Source: Anderseniella sp963787895 (GTDB lineage Bacteria > Pseudomonadota > Alphaproteobacteria > Rhizobiales > Aestuariivirgaceae). From it: DNA of 64,000 nt. Numbering within the stretch: position 1 is the stretch's first letter; each line of letters opens with the position of its first letter. The stretch is taken from NCBI GenBank assembly GCA_963787895.1, contig CAWBEX010000007.1, positions 868,001 to 932,000 of the forward strand. The letters run 5' to 3'. The translations under genes were made by a program, and so were the position numbers. Shown here in pieces: positions 1 through 8,300 of the stretch. Below the pieces are notes generated by a model. It saw nothing but the letters and a program-made list of their open reading frames with translations, was not told where the DNA came from and made no database searches.

Positions 1-56
1 GGCCGCGACGACGACTGATTCTGCACCATCACTGGCCGCAATGGCCGCGGCGTCAT

Positions 57-84
57 TTGTCTGCCGCAAATATCGTGCTACACT
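57..84 (+). promoter_or_regulatory. Candidate sigma-70 promoter of the first small secreted protein
   Basis: A -35-like TTGTCT (57-62) is followed after 16 bases by a -10-like TACACT (79-84). Transcription would start near 91, just ahead of a GGAGGA ribosome site and the ATG at 117. The match is by eye, so it is only moderately supported. Nothing else is recognisable between 1 and 116. Confidence 0.4.
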
Positions 85-116
85 TGAGCTTCTGGACGCA
101 AATTGGAGGAATTGCC

Positions 117-374
117 ATGAGAGTGCTTATCGGTACCGCCTTCCTGCTTGCCTTTGCTGCTTCGGCTTCTGCAGGAGAGATCACAACTGTAGAGAAAGTG
201 ATCATCACTCCGGCAGCCCCGGTCACCACTGGTGATGCCAGAGCCACGGCAGCAGCCACTGTGCTGCCGCAAGCCGGCACATCCGGCGAAGTCCGGCAAT
301 CCGTACCGGCCTACAGCGATTTGGGCGGCTACAAGGGTTGCGAGCGCGGTCACACAACTGCACTGATCAACTGA
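117..374 (+). CDS. Small secreted protein of unknown function (85 aa)
   Basis: The ATG at 117 is chosen because GGAGGA lies about seven bases upstream and the product then begins with a clean signal peptide: MR, a hydrophobic core and a cleavage site near ASASAGE. The mature part is about 65 residues, rich in Ala, Thr and Val. It ends in a segment with one cysteine (YKGCERGH), which could carry a metal, a thiol link or a disulfide partner. I do not recognise a family. It stands alone, with a plausible promoter at 57-84. An in-frame upstream start at 57 would place extra residues before the signal peptide and is less likely. Export to the periplasm is inferred from the N-terminus only. Confidence 0.6.
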   Translation: MRVLIGTAFLLAFAASASAGEITTVEKVIITPAAPVTTGDARATAAATVLPQAGTSGEVRQSVPAYSDLGGYKGCERGHTTALIN

Positions 375-417
375 CGAACGGCCTCGTCAGCCTGCTCGGT
401 TTATGCATGTCTTGCGT

Positions 418-801
418 CTACACCACAGACGCGATGATCAACAGTGCGCCCAGCGCGATGATGACACCAGCCATGATGGTGCCGGTCATACCTTCATAAT
501 TGAATTTGTCTGCCACCCGCATGAAGGCTTCCCGTGCTGCTATCAGCAATACGCCCTTGATCAGCGCCACCCATCCCACCAGCGTGACGAAACCTGCCAG
601 CAGCCCGTCCCATGAAGAGTGCACGGCCAGAATTGCACCGCCAATGGTGAATGCCATGACCCCACCGAAATAGGCCAGCACAGGCTGCGCCTTGAGTGCA
701 TGCATCATGCCGGCCAAGGTCTTGCGGTCGCTCAGCAGCGCCATGCCCCCGGCAATGAAGTAAAGCCCGATGAGTGATGCCAGAATATGTGTGCTCGACA
801 T
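418..801 (-). CDS. Small integral membrane protein (127 aa)
   Basis: The protein is almost entirely hydrophobic with about four membrane segments, roughly at residues 5-25, 43-63, 67-88 and 106-126, separated by short charged loops (SDRKT, AREAFMRVADKF). There are no enzymatic motifs. It resembles the many small conserved inner-membrane proteins of unknown function in alphaproteobacteria; I would not assign it to a named family without a profile search. It is a single gene transcribed leftward, separated by about 180 bases from the Gly-rich gene upstream, whose terminator lies between them. Confidence 0.65.
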   Translation of the reverse strand: MSSTHILASLIGLYFIAGGMALLSDRKTLAGMMHALKAQPVLAYFGGVMAFTIGGAILAVHSSWDGLLAGFVTLVGWVALIKGVLLIAAREAFMRVADKFNYEGMTGTIMAGVIIALGALLIIASVV

Positions 802-900
802 CTGATTGATTCCTTCACAGTTGCTTGCCGCTCCCCATAATATGGGAAATGCGCAGCAAATTGCCAGTTACAGCCCAAAAGTGAAAGGCCTCAACACGAA

Positions 901-935
901 TGCCCCGGACGCAGGCACATAGCCGGTCCGGGGCA
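901..935 (-). terminator. Hairpin terminator of the Gly-rich gene
   Basis: A perfect 10-bp inverted repeat (TGCCCCGGAC at 901-910 with GTCCGGGGCA at 926-935) with a 15-base loop lies about 50 bases downstream of the stop codon of the leftward gene ending at 983. On the minus strand it is followed by TTCGTGTTG, moderately T-rich rather than a clean T-run, so termination efficiency is uncertain. Confidence 0.55.
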
Positions 936-982
936 ATCAGGCATCTGCGCGATATGGCAGACGGATATGGTGCCGGGTGCAG

Positions 983-1453
983 CTACAGCCGGCGGCGGCT
1001 AACTATGAAGCCGTCAATTGAGTCCACAGTTACCCGGTAGAAGCGGCTGCCGCGCTTGGCCTTGTAGGTGTAGGCGCTGCCATTGCATTCGATGGTGCGC
1101 ACCAGGCGGAAGCCTGAACGCTGCACAATGCGGCGGCCCTGACGGCAGGAGATGCGATCTTCAACGTAGCCGCCGCCATAACCACCACCATAGCCGGGGT
1201 TGATGGTGATGCCGAAACCGCCACCCCAGCCAAAGCCGCCACCGCCGCCACCACCGCCGCCGCCGGGAGGGGGAGGAACGAAGCCGCCACCACCGCCGCC
1301 ACCACCGCCGCCACCGCCGCCGCCACCGCCACCGCCGCCGCAGCCGTTGACACAGGACTGGAAGCCGCCGATGCCGCCGGCTTGGGCGGTGAATGCAGGT
1401 AACGCGCTGATCAGAGCGGTCGCAAGTGCTATCAGGATGAGTTTGTTTCTCAT
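983..1453 (-). CDS. Secreted glycine-rich protein with conserved basic C-terminal domain
   Basis: A strong ribosome site (AGAGGAGA, about seven bases upstream) supports the ATG at 1453. Residues 1-25 form a signal peptide ending near FTAQAGG. Residues about 38-100 are nearly pure glycine, broken by one Pro stretch (FVPPPPG) and by GWGGGFG and GYGGGY segments. The last 55 residues form a compact basic domain with two cysteines (CRQGRRIVQRSGFRLVRTIEC), the usual spacing for a disulfide. The C-terminal block looks like the conserved part of many rhizobial secreted Gly-rich proteins; the Gly tract is low complexity and may vary in length between strains. The function is unknown; a periplasmic or surface location is inferred. 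The complementary strand gives a false Pro-rich reading frame. Confidence 0.7.
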   Translation of the reverse strand: MRNKLILIALATALISALPAFTAQAGGIGGFQSCVNGCGGGGGGGGGGGGGGGGGGGFVPPPPGGGGGGGGGGFGWGGGFGITINPGYGGGYGGGYVEDRISCRQGRRIVQRSGFRLVRTIECNGSAYTYKAKRGSRFYRVTVDSIDGFIVSRRRL

Positions 1454-1682
1454 TGGGAAATCTCCTCTTACTGAAAGGCCATGTGCCCTTCGGTACTGTG
1501 TGATGCCGGCTGGGGCGTTTCCCGGCTGGCAATGTTTATGGATTGACCTTACGGAGTGCGCGCCTGTTCAACTGTGCAATCCTGCACATTGTGCGCAGCG
1601 CAATTACTGCCGCAACGCGGGCTGGACACTTGCCCATGCCATGCACCATGGTCAGTGTCAGACCAAACGGAGATCCGGGCCC

Positions 1683-2018
1683 ATGTCTGCCAGATGCTAT
1701 GTTTCCATAACCGGGCTTACGCTGAACGGCTGGTGGCACTGGCCAAGGTTCGTGTGGCACGCCACGCGCTCCAACGCCCAGGCGAAGAAATCCGAGGGCA
1801 ACTTGCACGCCAGTGTAAAGCAGGTGGGCAGCAAGTATTGCACGCTAACGGTGTGGTCCAGCGAACGCGCCATGAAACGCTTCCTCTACCAGGGCGCCCA
1901 CGGCAAGGCAGTGCGTGACTTCGACAACTTCGCCACCGGCACGACATATGGCTACGAGACAGACGCTGCGCCCGGCTGGGACGAGGCGCTGCGCCTGCTC
2001 GAAGAACATGGCAAGTGA
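1683..2018 (+). CDS. Small conserved protein, possibly of the dimeric alpha-beta barrel monooxygenase-like fold (111 aa)
   Basis: The ATG at 1683 is chosen because everything upstream in this frame is antisense to the Gly-rich gene or low-complexity. The product opens YVSITGLTLNGWWHWPRF, then has a basic stretch, LTVWSSERAMKRFLYQGAHGKAV and TYGYETD. The order (strand, helix, a T-V-W strand, then an S-x-x-A-M-x-x-F helix) resembles small ferredoxin-like ABM or DUF3291-type proteins, in which the TVW strand precedes a helix lining the pocket. This assignment is from memory of sequence style and is tentative. The gene stands alone and converges with the small gene ending at 2042. Confidence 0.6.
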   Translation: MSARCYVSITGLTLNGWWHWPRFVWHATRSNAQAKKSEGNLHASVKQVGSKYCTLTVWSSERAMKRFLYQGAHGKAVRDFDNFATGTTYGYETDAAPGWDEALRLLEEHGK

Positions 2019-2041
2019 CACCTGACAGGCGCGTTTTCTGC

Positions 2042-2263
2042 TCAACCCAGTTTGTCAATCCGCTGTTGAATTTCATCCTTCAGCTTTTGCACGTCGCCCG
2101 GCGACATCATGCATCCGGCTTCCGCTTCGAGGTGGCAGACCGACTGCTGCTGCACCGCGAGCGCAAACCGCGAGGCAGCGCGCTGCCACCAGGGCAGACG
2201 CTGGTCTGGCGTTGAAGTGACGTCATGCGCCTGAGACGGCGCGAAAGGCATTGGTAATCGCAT
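2042..2263 (-). CDS. Hypothetical short protein (73 aa)
   Basis: The start at 2263 is preferred because AAGGA sits about nine bases upstream on the minus strand; a longer reading to 2314 lacks this. The product has a Pro- and Gln-rich N-terminal half, two cysteines (VCHLEAEAGC) and a charged C-terminal helix (VQKLKDEIQQRIDKLG) that could form a short coiled coil. I do not recognise it. It lies downstream of the DadA-like gene on the same strand but beyond a hairpin, so it is probably transcribed separately. Coding status is uncertain. Confidence 0.4.
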   Translation of the reverse strand: MRLPMPFAPSQAHDVTSTPDQRLPWWQRAASRFALAVQQQSVCHLEAEAGCMMSPGDVQKLKDEIQQRIDKLG

Positions 2264-2317
2264 TTGTCTCATTCCTTCATGGGCCGCGCATGGGGGGTCA
2301 GGCAGGGAAGGCAAACA

Positions 2318-2330
2318 CCCCGGCGCGGGG
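2318..2330 (-). terminator. Short GC hairpin followed by TGTTTG, downstream of the DadA-like gene
   Basis: CCCCG-GCG-CGGGG (2318-2330) lies about 70 bases past the stop of the leftward gene ending at 2402, and on the minus strand is followed by TGTTTG. On the plus strand it is followed by GTTCTTGTTG, so it could act in either direction. The stem is short (5 bp). Confidence 0.4.
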
Positions 2331-2401
2331 GTTCTTGTTGATGCCCATGCTGGCGGGAAGGTGACCTCGCGTCTGTGACAAGGTGCACAAGGCGGCGGCG
2401 G

Positions 2402-3655
2402 TCAACCGAACCTGTCTGGTGAATAGGCTGACAAATCCCGGTTGGTCCTGTTGCCGCTGGCGAAGTCTGCGATGATCTTGCCCGTGATGCCGGACAGCGT
2501 CAGGCCGACATGCTGGTGGCCGAAGGCAAACAGCACGCGATCACTGGCAGCGGACGGGCCGATGACGGGCAGGGCGTCGGGCATGGTGGGCCGGAACCCC
2601 AGCCAGTTCGAGGCAGGCTGGCCCAGCGGCCCCAGCATCTGTTCGGCCATACGCTGGAGATAGGCAAACCGGCTTTGCATGGGGGCAGGGGCAAGGCCCG
2701 CCAGTTCAACCGTACCAGCAATGCGCAGGCCGTTCGTCATGGGCGTTGCGTAAAACCCTGCCTTCGCCCAGCCCACCGGACGCGACAGTTTTGCCGAATG
2801 ATCGGCGAACATGAGGTGATAGCCGCGCTCGGTATCCAGCGGCAGATCTTCCGCGCCGCTGCCCTTGATGGAGCGCGAGTGCGCGCCCGCCGCCACCACG
2901 AAGCGGTCACAGCGAATGTCATCGTGGCTGGCCAGCGACACGGTCACACCGTCCTTGCCGGGCTGGCAGGCGAGGACTTCACGCTGCACCCAGTGACCGC
3001 CGCCTTCCACAAAGCACGCGTGCAGCCGCCGCATCAGCTCGCCCGGATCTGCAATGTGGCGCGCGCCGGTAAAATACAGCGCCTTGTGCACCGGCATGGT
3101 GATGGCGGGTTCCAACGCCTTGATTTGCGCTTCGTCCAGAATGTCGAACGCCACCCCGTTGGCGCGCCGCGCGGCAATGTCACCGGCGGCGGCATCAAAA
3201 TCCTGCGCCGTGCTGTAGAGATAAAGACACCCGTTGCTGACGATCAGGTCGTCGGTTTTGATCCGGGCAAACAGCGGGTCCAGCCCGGCGTCAGCGTCCG
3301 ACAGAAGGTCGGCGAGGCGGGCGGTGATGGCGGCAACGCGCGAGGCCGTGCAATTGCGCAGGAAGGCGAGCAACCAGGGCAGGTTGCGCACGCCATAGGC
3401 CGGGTCTATGCGCAGCGGGCTGTCGCGGTTGAACAGCAGCGCGGGCATGTTGGTGAAAACCGACGGGCTGTTCACCGGCGTGCAGGCATAGGTGGCGATG
3501 GTGCCGGCATTGCCGAACGATGCGCCAGCGCCGGGCTCGCCCTTGTCGATCAACGCCACGGAAAGACCGGAGCCTTGCGCCCACAAGGCAGTAGCCAGCC
3601 CCACGGCACCAGCGCCTGCAATGGCAAGATCATAGTAGTGGGCGGGAGTGGTCAT
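2402..3655 (-). CDS. FAD-dependent D-amino-acid dehydrogenase-like oxidase
   Basis: At 417 aa this matches the DadA group of the DAO superfamily. Residues about 9-40 carry the FAD-binding dinucleotide fold (GAGAVGLATALWAQGSG ... LIDKGEPGAGASFGNAG), where the GASFGNAG segment is typical of DadA. The central region holds VVAAGAHS, and the C-terminus has GFRPTMPDALPVIGPS and FGHQHVGLTLSGITGK, the second FAD contact. Such enzymes deaminate D-amino acids or related amines to keto acids and pass electrons to the respiratory chain. DadA symbols are applied loosely, and Hyphomicrobiales usually have many paralogs, so the substrate cannot be inferred. No racemase gene lies next to it. Confidence 0.8.
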   Translation of the reverse strand: MTTPAHYYDLAIAGAGAVGLATALWAQGSGLSVALIDKGEPGAGASFGNAGTIATYACTPVNSPSVFTNMPALLFNRDSPLRIDPAYGVRNLPWLLAFLRNCTASRVAAITARLADLLSDADAGLDPLFARIKTDDLIVSNGCLYLYSTAQDFDAAAGDIAARRANGVAFDILDEAQIKALEPAITMPVHKALYFTGARHIADPGELMRRLHACFVEGGGHWVQREVLACQPGKDGVTVSLASHDDIRCDRFVVAAGAHSRSIKGSGAEDLPLDTERGYHLMFADHSAKLSRPVGWAKAGFYATPMTNGLRIAGTVELAGLAPAPMQSRFAYLQRMAEQMLGPLGQPASNWLGFRPTMPDALPVIGPSAASDRVLFAFGHQHVGLTLSGITGKIIADFASGNRTNRDLSAYSPDRFG

Positions 3656-3780
3656 GGTGGCACCGTTGCTGTTGTCATCCGCTGCGAACGATGCGCAATC
3701 GGGCGGTGAGTTGCAAGGTGGGGGTGGGGGGTGGAGAGGGGGCTGTCGACAGAATTCATAAGGCTGATAGCGCCAATTGG

Positions 3781-3800
3781 ATGCCAGCCGGAGCTGGCAT
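3781..3800. repeat. Perfect 8-bp stem with 4-base loop, between the oxidase and the AT-rich islet
   Basis: ATGCCAGC-CGGA-GCTGGCAT is a perfect hairpin in the 235-base gap between the divergent genes starting at 3655 and 3891. It has no T-run, so it is not an obvious terminator; it may be an intergenic repeat or an operator. The same gap carries a G-rich run near 3718-3742. Confidence 0.4.
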
Positions 3801-3890
3801 TACGGCAATTCGGGACCTGCTTGATGACGCCAAGGCAATCTTCTGAGATAGTAGTATCGCTATCCAATATTCATTATCCGCGATTGAGCT

Positions 3891-4460
3891 ATGTCCCAAA
3901 GAGATGAAATAGGTCTATTTGAAAGGGCGAAAGCTTCCCTTTTAACTATTTATCGTAGCTTGCCAAGCCCAATACGCGATGCTCTGACTATCGTTTGCGC
4001 TGGTTGGGCCCTTGTGGAGGTTATTGATAAGTACATATCGCTTGCGGGCTGGGTAAGGTTTTTTCTTGATATTTGGAGGCAGACGACAGAATGGCTCTGG
4101 GAGCCAATTTTGGATCTTCTCAACCTTTCACTCACACCTGTTGAACGAGCCAATCTAAACTATGCGGTATTTCTGAATTTGATGATCTTGAGCGTGGTAT
4201 TGCAAAGCTCACGCAACGGTCAATTTATGAGCTTGAAGCTTCAGGCCCTATATAGTAGCGCGCTATGGTTGCTTCTCGTTTTTATGAGTTCTCGCCATTC
4301 TCGAGGTGAGGTTCAAGGGCCGGGCAAACTAACAATTATTACGCACTCGGTCAATCGGTGTTCGTCTTGCAGTGAAGACGGCTTCACAGTTACCTTGTGT
4401 AGAATCTACGCTGATCGTCTTGCGGCGCTTGGTTCTGATTGGTTGTGCGCGTATTTCTGA
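3891..4460 (+). CDS. Orphan membrane protein in an AT-rich islet (189 aa)
   Basis: The product has a charged N-terminus (SQRDEIGLFERAKASLL), a hydrophobic segment near residues 30-45, a Trp-rich amphipathic region (WRQTTEWLWEPILDLL) and two further membrane segments around 90-105 and 115-132. After about residue 133 the composition changes to a Cys-rich, non-hydrophobic tail, which may mark a frameshift into non-coding sequence. Codon use and base composition are clearly more AT-rich than both neighbours, suggesting acquisition by transfer. I recognise no family, and the ribosome site is weak. It could be a decayed accessory gene rather than an active one. Confidence 0.4.
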   Translation: MSQRDEIGLFERAKASLLTIYRSLPSPIRDALTIVCAGWALVEVIDKYISLAGWVRFFLDIWRQTTEWLWEPILDLLNLSLTPVERANLNYAVFLNLMILSVVLQSSRNGQFMSLKLQALYSSALWLLLVFMSSRHSRGEVQGPGKLTIITHSVNRCSSCSEDGFTVTLCRIYADRLAALGSDWLCAYF

Positions 4461-5060
4461 GGTGCAATATGAGCAATATGCCTGCGATAGGTACGGCGCG
4501 AGGCGCTGCATAAATTGCTTCTCGACTCCCTGTGATTCTCGGAGCAGAGCTGCGAGCTTTGCGTTAATAAGCGTATAGCCTAACGGCACAACAGCTGGAT
4601 GCATTGGGACCGCTTTTGCCTGTATCGACCAAGGCTAAGTACCTCAATTATTTGCCCAAGAGCGTCCAGAGTATCCAAAACTTGATCATGCGGACTGTTG
4701 TTCGAGGTGTGCAGTGACGCTTCTGAGTTTTATCCTATATTCGAATCAAATACAGTTTTCATCTATGCGGTCGAGTATTCGTCGGTGATTTAGGGTGGAG
4801 GAGTTCGACAATCCGGTTACGGTCAACGATCAAGGGTTTTGGTACTAACTGAGATATTCCACGTCAAACGGGTTACGCCTTACAGGGTTGAACGAATCCA
4901 GAAAAGTAATGGGTCGTGTGATTCAAAAATATGTTTGCGTAATAATTTAGTAAATCACTTTTGTGAAAACTATTTTCGTAGCCGAAGGAAATTTATTAGC
5001 TGGCTGGTGCCTTGAATATATATACTCTGGATATACGAACTCTGTAACATTCAGAACTCA

Positions 5061-5097
5061 AGCGATTTTATTATAACTATGTTATAATGTTATCGCT
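5061..5097. promoter_or_regulatory. 37-bp interrupted palindrome containing TATAAT on both strands
   Basis: The outer arms are AGCGAT (5061-5066) and ATCGCT (5092-5097). The inner arms are ATTATAAC (5070-5077) and GTTATAAT (5081-5088) around TAT. The inner arms place a perfect TATAAT at 5083-5088 and its mirror on the other strand, so the element could be an operator over one or two -10 boxes. No good -35 is visible at 17 bp. An ATG at 5117 lies about 20 bases downstream. Confidence 0.45.
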
Positions 5098-5116
5098 TAG
5101 GTAACCGAGAATAGAC

Positions 5117-5185
5117 ATGCCACAAGGCAGCGCGCAAACGATTGTCGACTTCAAGCCATTTGAGTTGGCTGGGCAGGGGGATTAA
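5117..5185 (+). CDS. Possible 22-aa leader or remnant peptide
   Basis: An ATG follows the palindrome at 5061-5097 at a distance expected for a transcript starting near 5095. It opens a 22-codon frame (MPQGSAQTIVDFKPFELAGQ, then Gly-Asp and stop). The ribosome site is weak. It may be the 5' end of a deleted gene, such as an autoregulated antitoxin or regulator, or a chance frame. I have no family match. Confidence 0.2.
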   Translation: MPQGSAQTIVDFKPFELAGQGD

Positions 5186-5268
5186 GCCCTCGGCCTCCAT
5201 AAAGCTCAATGTCTTGACGCTGTTTCAAATCCACCTGAGTTCGCCTTATGGTTCTCTATTTGCCTCGA

Positions 5269-5288
5269 CCCGGAGGTTTCCCTCCGGG
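5269..5288 (-). terminator. GNRA-capped hairpin downstream of nrdJ
   Basis: An 8-bp perfect stem (CCCGGAGG / CCTCCGGG) lies about 25 bases beyond the nrdJ stop. Read on the minus strand the loop is GAAA, a GNRA tetraloop that makes the hairpin very stable. It is not followed by a T-run, so it may act as a Rho-assisted terminator or a 3'-end stabiliser. Confidence 0.6.
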
Positions 5289-5313
5289 CCGGATAATCGT
5301 TAGCGTCAGGTTG

Positions 5314-8300
5314 TCACGAACACCCACTAGTCCCGCCACACGTGTCGCATTTCATGCAGGTGCCATTCCTAAGCAGGGTGAAGTTGCCGCATTCGCCGCA
5401 GCTGTCGCCTTCATAGCCCTTCATGCGCGCCTGGATGCGGCGTTCTTCGTCGCTCATCACCTTGCCATCGGAGTCGATGTCGAGGATGGCCGTGGCTTCT
5501 TCGGCATAGCCCACCGCAACGGCGGCCGAGCCGTCGGCGCTGTAGCTCTCCACATACGCCGCCTCGATGCGCGACTGGGTGGCGGCAACCGGGTTCGGGT
5601 TTGCCTTGGCTGATGCGCTGGTGCCGGACTGCGGCATCATGAACACGTTCTTGGCCAGCTGCTGGCGGGTGTAACCCGACGAGGCCACGACCGTTGCCGG
5701 CATGCCGCCGGGCGGGCAGGGCGCGCCACCTTCTGAAACCTTGCCTTCGGTCTCGCCCTTGCCCATCGCGTCGAAGCGGATGTCGGCAGGCTCCACATGG
5801 GCCAGGTCGTTGCGTGACAGGTACGACACGGCAAGCTCGCGGAACACATAGTCGAGGATGGACGTGGCGTTCTTGATCGCCTCGTTGCCCTGCACCATGC
5901 CGGCCGGTTCAAACCGGGTGAAGGTGAACGCCTCGACATATTCTTCCAGCGGCACGCCATATTGCAGGCCAAGCGACACCGCGATGGCGAAGTTGTTCAT
6001 CATGGCGCGGAAGGCAGCGCCCTCCTTGTGCATGTCGATGAATATCTCGCCCAGCTTGCCGTCGTCATATTCGCCGGTGCGCAGATACACCTTGTGGCCG
6101 CCGACGATGGCCTTCTGGGTGTAGCCCTTGCGCCGCTGTGGCAGCTTTTCACGCTCGCGGATGCGTTCGACGATTTTCTCGACGATCTTCTCGACCTGCT
6201 GCGTCTGCGGCATGGCGGCAATCTGTTCGCCGATGTCATCCGCCTCGTCGTCCTCGTCTTCGATCAGCGCCGAGTTGAGCGGCTGGCTCAGCTTCGAGCC
6301 GTCGCGGTACAGCGCGTTGGCCTTCAGCGCCAGCTTCCATGACAGCATGTAGGCCGCCTGACAGTCTTCAACGGTTGCCTCGTTCGGCATGTTGATGGTC
6401 TTGGAGATGGCACCGGAGATGAACGGCTGTGCCGCCGCCATCATGCGGATGTGGCTGTCAACCGACAGGAACCGCTTGCCAAGACGGCCGCACGGGTTGG
6501 CGCAGTCGAACACGGGCAGGTGTTCGTCCTTCAGTTCAGGCGCCCCTTCCAGTGTCATCGCGCCGCACACGAAGATGTTGGCAGCCTCGATGGCTTTCTT
6601 GTCAAAGCCCAGATGCGACAGCAGGCAGAAGTTGAAGTCGTTGAGCTGCTCGTCAGAGATGCCCAGCGTGCCCTTGCAGAACTCTTCGCCCAGCGTCCAC
6701 TTGTTGAACACGAACTTGATGTCGAAGGCCGATGCCAGACCGTCTTCCACGGCCTGCAGTTCCTTCGACGTGAAGCCCTTGGCCTTCAGCGTGCCGTGGT
6801 TGATGGATGGCGCATCAGACAGCGTGCCGTGACCGACGGCATAGTTGATGATCGCCTCGATCTGGCCTTCGCTGTAGCCAAGTGTATGAAGTGCGGCAGG
6901 TACAGCGCGGTTGATGATCTTGAAGTAGCCGCCGCCGGCCAGCTTCTTGAACTTGACCAGCGCGAAGTCCGGCTCGATGCCTGTCGTGTCGCAATCCATC
7001 ACCAGCCCGATGGTGCCGGTCGGCGCAATCACCGTGGACTGCGCGTTGCGGTAGCCGTGCTTCTTGCCCAGTGTCACAGCCTTGTCCCAGGCAGCGGTCG
7101 CGTGTGCAATCAGCGCCTGGTCCGGGCAGTTGGCGTGGTCAAGAGGAACCGGGTTAACCGCCAGCTTCTTGTACCCTTGCGCCTTGCCGTGGGCGGCCAG
7201 GCGATGGTTTTCCATCACCCGTGCCATTTCCTTGGCGTTCTTCTTGTAGCCCGGGAACGCGCCAAGCTCGCCGGCCATTTCAGCAGACGTTGCATAGGAG
7301 ACACCGGTCATGATCGCCGAGATGGCACCGCAGATCGCGCGGCCTTCGTCGGAGTCATACGAAATGCCGGAGGTCATCAGCAGCCCGCCAATATTGGCAA
7401 AGCCGAGGCCAAGTGTGCGGTATTCGTAGGAAAGCTGTGCAATTTCCTTCGACGGGAATTGCGCCATCAGCACCGAGATTTCCAGCACCATGGTCCACAG
7501 CCGCACACCGTGTTCAAAGCCCTCGACGTCAAACTTCGAGTTTGACTTGTCGAGGAAGGTCAGCAGGTTCAGTGAAGCCAGGTTGCACGCCGTATCGTCC
7601 AGGAACATGTACTCAGAGCACGGGTTGGACGCGCGGATATCGCCCGAAGCCGGGCAGGTGTGCCAGTCGTTGATGGTGGTGTGGAACTGGATGCCGGGGT
7701 CGGCACACGCCCATGCGGCATTGCCCACCTTGTCCCACAGTTCGCGGGCATCCACCGTCTTGGCAACGCCCTCTGCCATGCGCCATTTCAGGTCCCATGA
7801 CGAGCCGTTCTCGACGGCTCGCAGGAACTCGTCCGTCACCCGTACCGAGTTGTTGGAGTTCTGGCCGGAAACCGTGCGATAGGCTTCGCCGTCCCAGTCG
7901 GTGTCATAGGTGTCAAACTCGATGTCGGTATAGCCTTGCGCTGCAAACTGCAGCACCCGCTTGATGTAGGCATCCGGCACATGGCTCTTGCGTGCGTCCT
8001 TGATGACGCGCTTCAGGGCAGGGTTCTTGTTCGGATTGTAGCAGTCGTCGCCGGTGCCTTCACAGTTTACACAGGCCTTCATGATGGCCTTGAGGTGCTG
8101 CTGGGTCACCTTGGAACCTGTGACCAGGGCTGCAACCTTTTCTTCTTCCTTCACCTTCCAGTCGATGTAGGTCTCGATGTCCGGGTGGTCGATGTCTACA
8201 ACGACCATCTTGGCGGCGCGCCTGGTTGTGCCGCCGGACTTGATGGCGCCGGCTGCCCGGTCGCCAATCTTGAGGAAGCTCATCAGCCCGGACGACTTGC

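Larger units (their letters stand above)
4461..5313. other. Gene-poor AT-rich stretch
   Basis: About 850 bases without a convincing gene. Only short overlapping reading frames occur, none with a signal peptide, motif or good ribosome site. Base composition is much lower in GC than the flanking DNA. The stretch holds a 37-bp palindrome (5061-5097), a 22-codon open frame (5117-5185) and, at its right edge, the hairpin behind nrdJ. No integrase, transposase or tRNA was found. It may be the remains of an inserted element. Confidence 0.5.

Noticed and set aside
1200..1682. Plus-strand Pro-rich frame leading into the small protein at 1683-2018
   Set aside because: The Pro run is the complement of the glycine codons of the secreted Gly-rich gene on the minus strand, which has a signal peptide and strong ribosome site. 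Only the part from 1683 looks like protein.
2510..3709. 399-codon plus-strand frame
   Set aside because: Antisense to the DadA-like oxidase, which has clear FAD motifs; the frame is a by-product of GC-rich codon use.
3652..3867. 71-codon minus-strand frame before the DadA-like gene
   Set aside because: No ribosome site, low-complexity His/Pro content, and it lies in the promoter gap.
4329..4604. 91-codon minus-strand frame in the AT-rich islet
   Set aside because: Overlaps the orphan ORF end, lacks a ribosome site and recognisable pattern; cannot be distinguished from chance.
5215..5240. T-loop-like TTCAAATCC suggesting a tRNA or att-site remnant at the islet edge
   Set aside because: The flanking five bases on each side do not pair and no acceptor or anticodon stem can be built.
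6451..7545. 364-codon plus-strand frame
   Set aside because: Antisense within nrdJ; composition (His/Arg/Gly/Val-rich) is typical of a mirror frame.
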